Shown piece by piece: positions 16,556-25,267 of a DNA stretch of 64,000 nt. The notes beneath the pieces are model-generated. The model was not told the DNA's origin. It was given only the letters and a program-made list of their open reading frames with translations, and did no database searches. Location of the stretch: positions 1 to 64,000 of the forward strand of contig NZ_VUNC01000008.1 of the NCBI RefSeq assembly GCF_009695875.1, written 5' to 3'. How positions within the stretch are numbered: the stretch's first letter is position 1; every line of letters begins with the position of its first letter. Source of the DNA: Olsenella porci. GTDB lineage: Bacteria > Actinomycetota > Coriobacteriia > Coriobacteriales > Atopobiaceae. The position numbers were made by a program, and so were the translations under genes.

Positions 16556-19500
16556 ATGGACACGAGCAAGGTCAGGGCGCTCGCCACCGGCGCGCGCGAG
16601 GAGCTCCGCCGCGAGGTCGGGGGGAGGCTCGACGCGGTCCTGACGGAAGGCAGCCCCGAGCGGCTCCTGGACCCGCAGGCCGTGCAAGAGCTGGAGGCCA
16701 CCGTCGCCGAGCGCGGACGCGACCAGGTCGTAGACGGCACGGCATACACGTGGTTCAACCGCTTGTGCGCACTCCGCTTCATGGACGCGAACGGCTACAA
16801 CCCCACGCCCGTGGTGACGCCCAGGGAGAGCTCCACGCTGCCGGCCATCCTGGCGGACGCCGCGCAGGGTATGTTCGACCCCGCCTACAGCCTCGACCGC
16901 ATGGTGCGCGACCGCGTGGCGGCGCTGCTCGTGGGCTCCGTCTTCAGCACGAACGCAACCGAGGACGCCTACGCCACGCTCCTGCGTGCCGTGTGCAGGC
17001 ACTACGAGAGGGCCATGGGCTACCTCTTCTCCGAGGAGTCCGCGAGCCCGCTCCTCATGCCGCAGGGGCTCCTCGCCGAGGGGTCGATCCTCCGACGCAT
17101 CGTGGAGGACATGGATGCCGAGGCGTGCTCCTCGGTCGAGGTTTTGGGCTGGCTCTACCAGTTCTACATCGCCGAGCGCAAGGACGAGTACTTCGCCAGC
17201 AAGCGCAAGGCGCGCCCGGATGACATAGCCCCCGCCACGCAGCTCTTCACGCCCGAGTACATCGTGCGCTTCCTCACGCAGAACTCGCTCGGGCGCCTGT
17301 GGATGCTCAACAACCCCGGCTCCGGCCTGGCGGGGCGGATGGAGTACTACATCGCCCCCAAGGACGACGAGCCCCACGTCGACATCGACGGCGCGGAGGA
17401 CATACGCGTTCTCGACCCCGCCTGCGGCAGCGGCCACATCCTGGTATACGCCTTCGACATGCTCTTCGCCATGTACGAGGAGGAGGGCTACAACCCCGAG
17501 GACATCCCCGCCCTGATCCTGGGGAAGAACCTCAGGGGCCTTGAGATCGACCCCCGCGCGGCGGAGATCGCCAAGTTCGCCCTGGAGATGAAGGCCCGCG
17601 AGCACGACCCGCGCTTCCTCGAGCGAGACGTGGACGCGGACATTACCGTCCTCGAACCCGTGGAGCTCGAGCCTCGGGAACTCTCGCAAATGTCTGGGGC
17701 GTTCAGGGAGCGGACGGCGCTCCTCGAGGCCATGGCGCACATGGGTGAGGTGGGGAGCCTCTACGTGCCGGACCCGGGCGATGCGGACGCCGTCCGCCAC
17801 GAGCTGGGGCGTCTGGGAGACCCCCACGGCGATATGCTCCGGGGGCTGCTGCGCAGGAAGCTCGAGACCATGCTCGCCAACGTCGAGGCGCTCTCCGGTA
17901 CCTACCACTGCGTGATCGCCAACCCGCCCTATATGGGCAGCGGCAACATGGGGCCGTGGCTCTCGGCCTGGGTCAAGGAGAACTACCCGGACGAGAAGGG
18001 CGACCTCTGCACCTGCTTCATCAAGCGGGGGTTGGGGATGGCCGTGGAGGGCGGTTACGCCGCCGAGGTCACGATGCAGAGCTGGATGTTCCTAGGATCC
18101 TACGAGAAGATGCGCAGGGACATCGTCGAGAACCACGGCATCGTGGCGATGGCGCACATCGGCGCTCGCGGCTTCGACGCCATCGGCGGCGAGGTGGTCT
18201 CCACTACGGCGACGGTGTTCGAGAGGGGCAAGAGGGAAACCGCGGGCTTATACATTCGCCTGGTCGACGAGGCTGGGGAGGACGTCAAGGCCGAGAAGAT
18301 TCGGGAGGCTGCAGCCGATGCCGATTGCCCCTGGCGCTACGAGGCCGACGCCGAGTCCTTCAAGGCGATTCCCGGGTGGCCCATCGCCTATTGGGCGACA
18401 CGTAATGTGATAAATGCCTTTAACAACGGCAAGCCAATCAATCAATACATGGACTGTCATTCTGGTATTTCGGTAAATACGCAGAAGTTCGTACGATATT
18501 GGACTGAGGTTTCCCGTTCCGCCCTCAAGACTGACTGTACTTCATCGGAAGATATGGCCGATTATCGCTGGTTTCCGATGAACAGCGGGGGCGATTACAG
18601 ATTGTTCTACGGCAACAACTCTAAGGTTGTTGATTTGTGGCACGAAGGCGTAGACGTCATCAGAAATGGTGGTAATTTTCGGCTCCGTGAACCCAAGCTG
18701 TATTTCAAGATGGGCCTGACATGGGGCCGAATATCGTCTTCAGATATTGCCTTTAGAAAGGTCGCAAAAGGAACTTTGTTTGGGGACGCGGGACCTGTTG
18801 GCTTCACTAGCAAAGGCGTGACTAATTATCTCCTAGGTTTTCTCGTCTCAAGCGTCATGCAAAACCTTGTTGAGTATTTAAACCCGACAATGAACTACCA
18901 GATTACAGACATAGTTCGACTCCCTCTTCTCATTGAGCAGGACTCCAAGGTGGACGGTATAGTCAGCGCATCCATTGAAACGTGCAAAATCGACTGGGAC
19001 GCCTTCGAGACCTCCTGGGACTTCGAGTCCCACCCCCTTGCACAGCCTGGCGAGTCGCTGGTCGAGCGCCAGTTCGAGCGCTGGCGGCGGGAGTGCCAGT
19101 CTCGCTTCGACGAGCTGAAGGCAAACGAGGAGGAACTGAACCGCATCTTCGCCCGCATCTACCACATGGAGGACGAGGTGCCCATCGAGGTGCCGGACGA
19201 CAAGGTGTCGGTGCGCCGCGCCGACCTCGCCCGCGATGTGCGGTCGCTCGTCTCATACGGCGTGGGATGCATCCTCGGGCGCTACTCGCTCGACAGGCCC
19301 GGGCTCGTGCTCGCCGACCAGGGATCCACGGTCGCGGACTACCTCGAGAAGGTGCCCGAGCCCACGCTCGTGCCCGACGCGGACAACATACTTCCCATCA
19401 CGGACGCCGCGTGGTTCGAGGACGACATCGTGGACAGCTTCTACCGCTTCCTGGTAGCCGCCTACGGGGAGGACTCCCTCGGCGACAACGTCGCGTTCAT

Positions 19501-19933
19501 CGAGGGGGCACTCGGCTGCGACCTGCGCACGTACTTCTCGGGGCACTTCTATGCCGACCACCTGAGGGTCTATCAGAAGCGGCCCATCTACTGGCTCTTC
19601 CAGAGCCCGAGGAAGTCGTTCTCGTGCCTGGTCTACATGCACCGCTACGACGAGAGCACGGTGGGCGAGATCCTTACCGGCTACCTCAGACCCCTGCAGG
19701 GGAAGCTCCGCTCGCGCATCGAGCTGCTGGAGAAGTCGAAGTCTGCGAGGGACGCGAGGGAGGCCAACAGGCTCCGCGCCCAGGTGCAGGAGCTCGCCGA
19801 CTGGGAGCGAGACGTGATCTACCCGCTGGCGCACGAGCGCGTCTCCATCGACCTGGACGACGGTGTGAAGGTCAACTACAACAAGTTCCCCCACGCGCTG
19901 GCGAAGGTGCCGGGGCTGAGCAACTGGAAGTAG
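16556..19933 (+). CDS. pglX: BREX adenine-specific DNA methyltransferase PglX
   Basis: An 1125-residue protein. Motif I (AdoMet binding) is V285-L-D-P-A-C-G-S-G293, and catalytic motif IV is N456-P-P-Y459, the N6-adenine methyltransferase signature. PglX methylates a non-palindromic BREX site on host DNA and is also needed for exclusion. Residues about 615-802 (18400-18960) correspond to the expected target-recognition region, and their DNA is visibly poorer in GC than the rest of the gene, with codons such as TTT, AAT and ATA that are rare elsewhere in the locus. This suggests the specificity region was exchanged by recombination. The reading frame stays open. The next gene starts 2 nt after the stop. 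Confidence 0.93.
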   Translation: MDTSKVRALATGAREELRREVGGRLDAVLTEGSPERLLDPQAVQELEATVAERGRDQVVDGTAYTWFNRLCALRFMDANGYNPTPVVTPRESSTLPAILADAAQGMFDPAYSLDRMVRDRVAALLVGSVFSTNATEDAYATLLRAVCRHYERAMGYLFSEESASPLLMPQGLLAEGSILRRIVEDMDAEACSSVEVLGWLYQFYIAERKDEYFASKRKARPDDIAPATQLFTPEYIVRFLTQNSLGRLWMLNNPGSGLAGRMEYYIAPKDDEPHVDIDGAEDIRVLDPACGSGHILVYAFDMLFAMYEEEGYNPEDIPALILGKNLRGLEIDPRAAEIAKFALEMKAREHDPRFLERDVDADITVLEPVELEPRELSQMSGAFRERTALLEAMAHMGEVGSLYVPDPGDADAVRHELGRLGDPHGDMLRGLLRRKLETMLANVEALSGTYHCVIANPPYMGSGNMGPWLSAWVKENYPDEKGDLCTCFIKRGLGMAVEGGYAAEVTMQSWMFLGSYEKMRRDIVENHGIVAMAHIGARGFDAIGGEVVSTTATVFERGKRETAGLYIRLVDEAGEDVKAEKIREAAADADCPWRYEADAESFKAIPGWPIAYWATRNVINAFNNGKPINQYMDCHSGISVNTQKFVRYWTEVSRSALKTDCTSSEDMADYRWFPMNSGGDYRLFYGNNSKVVDLWHEGVDVIRNGGNFRLREPKLYFKMGLTWGRISSSDIAFRKVAKGTLFGDAGPVGFTSKGVTNYLLGFLVSSVMQNLVEYLNPTMNYQITDIVRLPLLIEQDSKVDGIVSASIETCKIDWDAFETSWDFESHPLAQPGESLVERQFERWRRECQSRFDELKANEEELNRIFARIYHMEDEVPIEVPDDKVSVRRADLARDVRSLVSYGVGCILGRYSLDRPGLVLADQGSTVADYLEKVPEPTLVPDADNILPITDAAWFEDDIVDSFYRFLVAAYGEDSLGDNVAFIEGALGCDLRTYFSGHFYADHLRVYQKRPIYWLFQSPRKSFSCLVYMHRYDESTVGEILTGYLRPLQGKLRSRIELLEKSKSARDAREANRLRAQVQELADWERDVIYPLAHERVSIDLDDGVKVNYNKFPHALAKVPGLSNWK

Positions 19934-19935
19934 GA

Positions 19936-20505
19936 ATGGATTTATCGATTGCCATCCAGATAGCTAGTACGGCGGCGACGATTGCCGCTGTCTTCGTAGC
20001 GCTATACGTTCACCATGATTCCAAGACCGCCCAGGTCGCCGCCTATCTCGAACATGATAGGGACCATGGTGCCATGTTGCTGATGGTCAAGAACTTCGGA
20101 TCCGGCATCGCGCGTGACATCGAGATCGACGGATTCGATTGCCCCACCTCAGACAAGAGGCTTAGCGAGTACATTGCAAAGAGCTTCATAGTCCGAGGTG
20201 TCCCAATGCTGGTACCAGGTGCGTCCAGGAGCACCGTCATCCTGTGTGGGAGGGACCTTTCAGAGTTCTCCGACTCATCGAACGAGATCGTTCTGAAGTA
20301 TCACGTCAGGTCATTCTGGGGCAGGCAGAAGACGGTCGAGGATAGATGCGTCCTCGACTACTACTCCTTTGCGGGGTCGACGTACACGAAGAGCGACATG
20401 CACGAAATCGCACATAGACTCGAGGACATCTCTAAAGATCAAGGTGCGATGTCGAGTTCGCTGAAAGTGCTCGCGACACGATTGCAAGGTGACGCATGTG
20501 AATAG
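19936..20505 (+). CDS. Extra BREX-locus gene: membrane-anchored beta-domain protein
   Basis: A 189-residue protein inserted between pglX and brxL; its start lies 2 nt after pglX and its end overlaps brxL by 8 nt, so it is embedded in the operon. Residues about 4-26 are a single hydrophobic membrane segment. A beta-sandwich-like domain follows, with 'MLLMVKNFGSGIARDIEIDGF' near residue 48 and 'VPMLVPGASRSTVIL' near 93. The C-terminal 40 residues are charged and helical. No cysteine or catalytic motif stands out. It has the same plan as the 3154-3639 protein in the same element. It is not one of the six canonical type 1 BREX proteins. A membrane-anchored sensor or modulator of BREX is one possibility; a passenger is another. 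Confidence 0.7.
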   Translation: MDLSIAIQIASTAATIAAVFVALYVHHDSKTAQVAAYLEHDRDHGAMLLMVKNFGSGIARDIEIDGFDCPTSDKRLSEYIAKSFIVRGVPMLVPGASRSTVILCGRDLSEFSDSSNEIVLKYHVRSFWGRQKTVEDRCVLDYYSFAGSTYTKSDMHEIAHRLEDISKDQGAMSSSLKVLATRLQGDACE

Positions 20506-22672
20506 CCTCGACACGAAGCTCAATGACGTATTCCCCGGCTACGTGGTGCGCAAGGACCTCGTGAAGCTCGTGCGCGGCAACGCGGCCGTGCCGAGCTACG
20601 TGCTGGAGTACCTTCTCGGCCAGAACTGCGCGACCGACGACGAGGAGGAGATTCAGGCCGGCGTCGAGCGCGTGCGTGACATTCTCGCCAAGCACTACGT
20701 GCAGCGCGCCGAGGCCGGTGCCATCCGCAGCGACATCAAGCAGACCGGCTTCCAGCGCGTGATCGACAAGGTCTCCGTGGACCTGGTCGAGAAGCGCGAC
20801 GCCTACGAGGCCACCTTCGAGAACCTGGGCATCTCGCACGTGCTCGTGACCGCGGACACCGTGAAGCGCAACCGTCGCCTCCTGGTCTCGGGCGTGTGGT
20901 GCATCGCCGACCTGTCCTACTCGGCGAACGAGGCCAAGGACGAGAGCCCCTACATCCTGAAGTCCCTGAAGCCCATCCAGATGGCCCGGTTCGACCTGGA
21001 CGGCTACGTGGACGGGCGACGGCAGTTTAGCGCCGGCGAGTGGATTGACGTCCTGATCCGCTCCATCGGTCTGGACCCGGCGCAGCTGGGGGAGCGGGCC
21101 AAGCTGTTCCAGCTGACGCGCCTGATTCCGTACTGTGAGCGCAACTACAACCTGGTGGAGCTGGGCCCTAAGGGCACGGGCAAGTCGCACGTGTTCAGCG
21201 AGTTCTCGCCGCACGGCATCCTCATCTCCGGGGGCGAGGTGACGCCCGCCAAGCTGTTCGTGAACAACTCGAACGGCAAGATTGGCCTGGTGGGATTCTG
21301 GGACTGCGTGGCCTTCGACGAGTTCGCGGGGAAGAACAAGCGCCCCAAGCCCGACATCGTGGACATCCTGAAGAACTACATGGCCAACAAGAGCTTCAGC
21401 CGAGGGATCGAGCAGATCACGGCCGAGGCGTCTCTCGCCTTCGTGGGCAACACCAGCCACGACGTGGGCTACATGATCAACCAGACGGACCTCTTCGAGG
21501 ACCTGCCGGCCGTCTACCACGACTCCGCCTTCATCGACCGCATCCACGCCTACATCCCGGGCTGGGAGGTGGACATAATCCGCGGCGACATGTTCTCCTC
21601 GAGCTACGGCTTCATCGTGGACTACCTGGCCGAGGCCCTGCGCGCACTGCGGAACCTGGACTACTCCGGCCTGTACCGCGAGCGCTTCGAGCTCTCCGAC
21701 GACCTCTCCACGCGCGACCGCGACGGCATCTTGAAGACCTACTCCGGCCTCATGAAGATCATCTTCCCGGGAAAGGACGCTACCGCCGAGGAGGAGGCCA
21801 AGATCCTGGAGTTCGCGATGGAGCTGCGCAAGCGCGTGAAGGACCAGCTCTACCGCATAGACGAGACGTTCGTGCGCGTGCACTTCTGCTACCGCCCGAA
21901 GGGTGGGGAGTGGCATGTCGTGGCCACGCTTGAGGAGACGGACTATCCCAAGACGTACCATTCGCGCGACAGGGTTCCCCTCGACGGCGAGACGGTCGCC
22001 CCGGCGGCAAAGGCTGCCGAGTGTGCCTCCTTTGCTAGTGACGATCAGGCCGCAGGGGATGCGGAGGAAAGCCGGGCTCTTCTCGGCGAGGATGCATCAG
22101 CGGCGTCGGTGGCAGCGTCTGCTTCTACACCGACCGAGACAAGTTCTTCCCAGGCGCCGGCGGATTCCAGGCTCTTCGAGGGGCACAAGGAGTTCCGCGA
22201 GAACCAGCGCGGCGTCTCGTACGAGACGCTCCTTGGCCCGTACCTCGATGGCGTGCGGGAGGTTGACATTACTGATCCCTACATTCGCCAGTTCTACCAG
22301 TGCCGCAACCTGATGGAGCTGCTCGAGGTTATCCTGAGGCACTTCGACTACCGGGTGCCGGAGATTCAGGTGCACCTGCTGACCGCGCCCGACGACTTCC
22401 CGGACTCCAAGCAGACGTACTACCTGGACCAGATCGCGGACGCCACGAGGCCGATGGGGCTGAATTTTACCTACGAGCTGGACGAGTCACACACCATCCA
22501 CGCGCGGCACGTGAGGATAAACTGCCAGTGGGACGTGATGCTCGACCGCGGGCTGGACATATGGCAGCGCTTCGATGCCGGCGACGCGTTCTGCGTGGAG
22601 GCGGGGATGCCGGAGTTTCGTCGCGTCAAGCAGTTCGAGGTCGTGTACAGACGGCTTCGTAAAGATAGATAA
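20498..22672 (+). CDS. brxL: BREX Lon-like ATPase BrxL with a C-terminal MIT_C-like domain
   Basis: A 724-residue protein from GTG 20498, chosen because AAGG lies 8 nt upstream and the residues VNSLDTKLNDVFPGYVVRKDL match the normal BrxL start; a GTG at 20489 is possible. The N-terminus ('PSYVLEYLLGQNCATDDEEEI') is canonical. The AAA Walker A is G223-P-K-G-T-G-K-S230, and a Lon-protease-like region lies near 400-470. A low-complexity Ala/Ser/Thr/Glu linker (about 490-560) joins a C-terminal domain (about 585-724) with 'ITDPYI..FYQCRNLMELLEVI', 'LNFTYELDESHTIHARHV' and 'LDRGLDIWQRF', matching the MIT_C (phospholipase-D-like) family pattern. BrxL forms DNA-binding rings required for phage restriction. 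Strong hairpins follow the stop. Confidence 0.9.
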   Translation: MNSLDTKLNDVFPGYVVRKDLVKLVRGNAAVPSYVLEYLLGQNCATDDEEEIQAGVERVRDILAKHYVQRAEAGAIRSDIKQTGFQRVIDKVSVDLVEKRDAYEATFENLGISHVLVTADTVKRNRRLLVSGVWCIADLSYSANEAKDESPYILKSLKPIQMARFDLDGYVDGRRQFSAGEWIDVLIRSIGLDPAQLGERAKLFQLTRLIPYCERNYNLVELGPKGTGKSHVFSEFSPHGILISGGEVTPAKLFVNNSNGKIGLVGFWDCVAFDEFAGKNKRPKPDIVDILKNYMANKSFSRGIEQITAEASLAFVGNTSHDVGYMINQTDLFEDLPAVYHDSAFIDRIHAYIPGWEVDIIRGDMFSSSYGFIVDYLAEALRALRNLDYSGLYRERFELSDDLSTRDRDGILKTYSGLMKIIFPGKDATAEEEAKILEFAMELRKRVKDQLYRIDETFVRVHFCYRPKGGEWHVVATLEETDYPKTYHSRDRVPLDGETVAPAAKAAECASFASDDQAAGDAEESRALLGEDASAASVAASASTPTETSSSQAPADSRLFEGHKEFRENQRGVSYETLLGPYLDGVREVDITDPYIRQFYQCRNLMELLEVILRHFDYRVPEIQVHLLTAPDDFPDSKQTYYLDQIADATRPMGLNFTYELDESHTIHARHVRINCQWDVMLDRGLDIWQRFDAGDAFCVEAGMPEFRRVKQFEVVYRRLRKDR

Positions 22673-22718
22673 GAATACGACCTACCCACTCACCTAGCGA
22701 GTCGGTGGTTGCCATTTC

Positions 22719-22858
22719 CCCTCCCCGCCGTCGTTAGGTGTTCCTGACGGCGGGGAGGGCGGCCGCGGGAGGGCTTGGCTGCGGCCGTGGCGGGAGGAGA
22801 TTGGGGCCACTCGGGACTTCCCCGAGCGGCCCCTTTCCGACCGTGAGCGGTTTTTTAT
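22719..22858 (+). terminator. Tandem hairpin terminators after the BREX operon
   Basis: Three hairpins follow brxL. The first is a perfect 14-bp stem, CCCTCCCCGCCGTC (22719-22732) with GACGGCGGGGAGGG (22746-22759). The second is GGGGCCACTCGGG with CCCCGAGCGGCCCC (about 22803-22832). The third is a small ACCG/CGGT stem followed by six T residues (about 22840-22857). The last has the form of an intrinsic terminator on the plus strand. Confidence 0.7.
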
Positions 22859-22875
22859 CGTCTAGACGTCCTAGG

Positions 22876-23265
22876 TCACATGCGCTCCGCCCACTGCCAG
22901 ACCCCCACGAGGTGGCGCAGCTTCGCACGGCGCTCTCCCGTTATGGCGATGGATATGGCGTCGTGGCGGATTGCGTCCACGTCGCCGTGGTCTGCGAGGT
23001 AGAGGAGGCACGCGCGGCGCATGGCGGCGACGTCCTCGTCCTCGAGGTCGAGCGTCGGCAGGGCCTCGGAGCCCGGCTCCATGGTCGCCCTGACGGTTAC
23101 GAGGACGGTCTCGCCGCCGTCCGTGGCCACGATGCGGTCGCCGTCGGCGTGGACGTCGCGCAGGCCCCTCCCTTGCAGGTAGTCCGTGCAGAGCCCGAGT
23201 GCCGTCTGGCGGAGCTCCTCCTCGGTCATGGTCGTTGCGGCCTGGCTCTCGCTTGTGCTGGTCAT
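22876..23265 (-). CDS. YraN/UPF0102-like protein lacking nuclease residues
   Basis: A 129-residue protein; the ATG at 23265 follows GGGAGG. The C-terminal half ('RRACLLYLADHGDVDAIRHDAISIAITGERRAKLRHLVGVWQW') closely follows the end of YraN/UPF0102 proteins ('..YYLAxHxxxxAxRFDVIAI....LRHLxGAFxW'). The middle ('GDRIVATDGGETVLVTVRAT') sits where the GEIDLIAxDGxxLVFVEVKxR nuclease core should be, but the acidic ExK residues are replaced by TVR and GEID by GDR. The fold is therefore probably kept while PD-(D/E)XK catalysis is lost. It is monocistronic between the BREX terminators and the excisionase. It is likely element cargo; its role is unknown. Confidence 0.5.
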   Translation of the reverse strand: MTSTSESQAATTMTEEELRQTALGLCTDYLQGRGLRDVHADGDRIVATDGGETVLVTVRATMEPGSEALPTLDLEDEDVAAMRRACLLYLADHGDVDAIRHDAISIAITGERRAKLRHLVGVWQWAERM

Positions 23266-23656
23266 GGCTGACCTCCCTAGGACGTGGGGGCTCCCTTTGC
23301 CCCCGTTGGGGCCCAGGGAGCAAGCCACGGCGACGCGGGGGCCGCGCCCTTGCGGGCGTGGCGCTGCGGGCTCCGCGGTGGCGTGGCGCCAGGGGGCGGG
23401 AAGAGGTGCTTGCCCCCTGTGCTACCTTGGTCCCAACGGGGGCCCGGAGGTCATGCCCTTGCCCTTTGCGTTTTCGACGGGGCGCGAGGACAGGGGACCC
23501 CTCACAGTCCCCGGCGCAGCGGCGTGTCGGAAACGCTGCTCTCTGAAGAGAAGCGGGGACGCGTGACCGATGCGTCACGCGTCCCCGCGGCGATTCTCCG
23601 ATTGAAATATGACTCTGCGCGATGGATTAGTCACACGTACGAGTTGTCGTTCACAT
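23266..23656. other. Intergenic with a GC-rich block; no gene seen
   Basis: The stretch holds the promoter and ribosome binding site of the YraN-like gene, a very GC-rich segment with short repeats of the GGGGGC/GCCCCC type, and the 15-bp hairpin listed separately. Open frames here lack coding character. Confidence 0.4.
23553..23588 (-). terminator. Hairpin downstream of the excisionase/integrase genes
   Basis: A perfect 15-bp inverted repeat, GCGGGGACGCGTGAC (23553-23567) and GTCACGCGTCCCCGC (23574-23588), with a 6-nt loop. It lies just after the excisionase-like gene in the minus-strand reading direction. The T run is poor, so it may act as a bidirectional barrier rather than a classic terminator. 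Confidence 0.5.
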
Positions 23657-23887
23657 CTACGGAAGCCTACCCTTGTCGAGGAGCTCCTTCTGCACGGTCC
23701 TCCTGTTGACCCTGAGGAGCCCGCCAACACGGATGTGCGGGAGGGCATTGATCAGCTGGTAGCTCTTCGTCCTCCCGACGCCGAACACCTCTTGGATGTC
23801 CCTTGGCCCGAGCCATTCGGGCCTGTCGCAGAGCGGCGACGTGTCCGAAAGCGACCTCTCCGTGGGGCCCGTCGGCTTCCTGTCCAT
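23657..23887 (-). CDS. Excisionase-like helix-turn-helix protein
   Basis: A 76-residue basic protein starting at the ATG at 23887, behind AGGAGG with 9 nt spacing. Residues 24-76 ('EWLGPRDIQEVFGVGRTKSYQLINALPHIRVGGLLRVNRRTVQKEL') have the winged helix-turn-helix pattern of the MerR-like/AlpA/excisionase 'helix-turn-helix domain' family that binds DNA in element excision. It lies 140 nt downstream of the integrase on the same strand, the usual xis arrangement for actinobacterial integrative elements. The longer frame upstream lacks a ribosome binding site. Directionality factor is the most likely role; a transcriptional regulator is the alternative. Confidence 0.75.
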   Translation of the reverse strand: MDRKPTGPTERSLSDTSPLCDRPEWLGPRDIQEVFGVGRTKSYQLINALPHIRVGGLLRVNRRTVQKELLDKGRLP

Positions 23888-24028
23888 CTCGCGTACCTCC
23901 TCCTTCGAGATTCCGTGCCATGCCGAGACGTTACGTCGCATGCCGAAGTGTGCGGCCGTCGCCTCGGGGCGCTGCGTTTCCCGGGCTTCCCGTGCGTTCC
24001 CCACCAGAAAGGGGACACAACCGCCCGG

Positions 24029-25267
24029 CTACACGACGCGCAGCATCGTCTCGCTCCCTTCGTCCTGTCCGCTGCCGGGTCTTGCCGCCATCTGCTCGGC
24101 GATCGTCCTGGCGGCGGACCTCCTCGCGTGCGGGTCGGCGCTCGCGTAGGTGTTGAGCGTCATCGCCGCGTTCGCGTGACCCATGAGCGAGCTCACCGTC
24201 TTGATGTCGGTGCCCGCGGCGACGAGGTAGGTGGCATAGGTGTGCCTGAGGTCGTGCAGCGTCACCCTCCTCCCGGTGGTGCCCACCAGATCGAGCATCT
24301 TCGCGATGGAGGCGAACTCCTTCGTGAGGCGGTCGGGGTAGTAGAACGCTCCACTGGAGTCGCCCAGGACGTAGAGGTCCTCTATTGCCTCTGGCCCTCC
24401 GCCCAGCAGCGTGACGAGGCGACGCCTGCGCCTCGCGAGCCTCGACGCCAGGTCCGGCTCGAGCGGGACCTCGCGTCGGCTCGTTGGCGTCTTGGGCTCC
24501 TTCACCACAGCCTTGCCCTCGCACTGGCAGACTGCGACCCTCACCCGCAGGACGCCGCGATCGAGGTCGACGTCCCTCCACCTGAGGCCGCACATCTCCT
24601 CCCTGCGCAACCCGCAGGCGAGCCCCAGCCTTATCGCGAGCGTCACCTCGGTGTCCTGCATGGAGTCGAGTGCGAGTAGCAGCCTCTCACGCCCGTCAGT
24701 GTCGAGTGCGTTTGGCTCCCTCGCCTCGCGCTTCGGCGGCTTGATCCGCCTCGTGAAGGGGCTCCGCTCGATGATCCCGCTGTCCGCCGCGTACTGGAGC
24801 GCCTGCTTGAGGAAGCGATGTGCTTTGGCGACCGTGTTGTTGCAGAGCCCATCTTCCAGGAGCGCCGCCTGCATCTGGAGGATGGTGTCCCCGGTGATCT
24901 CGTCTATCCGCATGGCGCTCAGGTAGCGCGAGACGTGCTTCGCACAGTGGCGGTAGTTCGCAGCGGTGGTCTGGGCGATGCCCGCCCCGCTCTCGAGCGA
25001 GCGGATGTAGCGCTCGAGAAAGGTGGGCACGAACATGTCCTCCCTCGTGATGCCTAGGGGGAGCTCCTGCCTGCGCACCTCGTCGTCGAGCTCCTTTCGT
25101 ATCTCGTCTGCCCTCCTCCTCGCGGCGCGCTTCCCCGACGCTCGGAAGCTGCGGGTGGTCTGGTGCCTCTTGCCGTCTTCCGTGCGGGAGTATCGGCACT
25201 TCCAGCGGCCGTTGCCGAGGTCTATCAGCGACCCTTCGGACCAGATGTCTTCTTTTGCCTGGTACAT
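24029..25267 (-). CDS. int: Tyrosine-type site-specific integrase
   Basis: A 412-residue phage-type recombinase. The N-terminal arm-binding region ('SLIDLGNGRWKCRYSRTEDGKRHQTTRSF') is followed by a SAM-like core-binding domain and the catalytic domain. Catalytic residues visible are the arginine in GLRREE, H338-D-L-R341-H, the GH364 box and the nucleophile Y374 in LNTYAS. The start at 25267 follows a GGAGGCAGGGG ribosome binding site; an upstream in-frame ATG adds a proline/glycine leader without family character. The gene reads away from the tRNA fragment 270 bp to its right, the standard layout for an integrase that uses the 3' part of a tRNA gene as its attachment site. Confidence 0.92.
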   Translation of the reverse strand: MYQAKEDIWSEGSLIDLGNGRWKCRYSRTEDGKRHQTTRSFRASGKRAARRRADEIRKELDDEVRRQELPLGITREDMFVPTFLERYIRSLESGAGIAQTTAANYRHCAKHVSRYLSAMRIDEITGDTILQMQAALLEDGLCNNTVAKAHRFLKQALQYAADSGIIERSPFTRRIKPPKREAREPNALDTDGRERLLLALDSMQDTEVTLAIRLGLACGLRREEMCGLRWRDVDLDRGVLRVRVAVCQCEGKAVVKEPKTPTSRREVPLEPDLASRLARRRRRLVTLLGGGPEAIEDLYVLGDSSGAFYYPDRLTKEFASIAKMLDLVGTTGRRVTLHDLRHTYATYLVAAGTDIKTVSSLMGHANAAMTLNTYASADPHARRSAARTIAEQMAARPGSGQDEGSETMLRVV

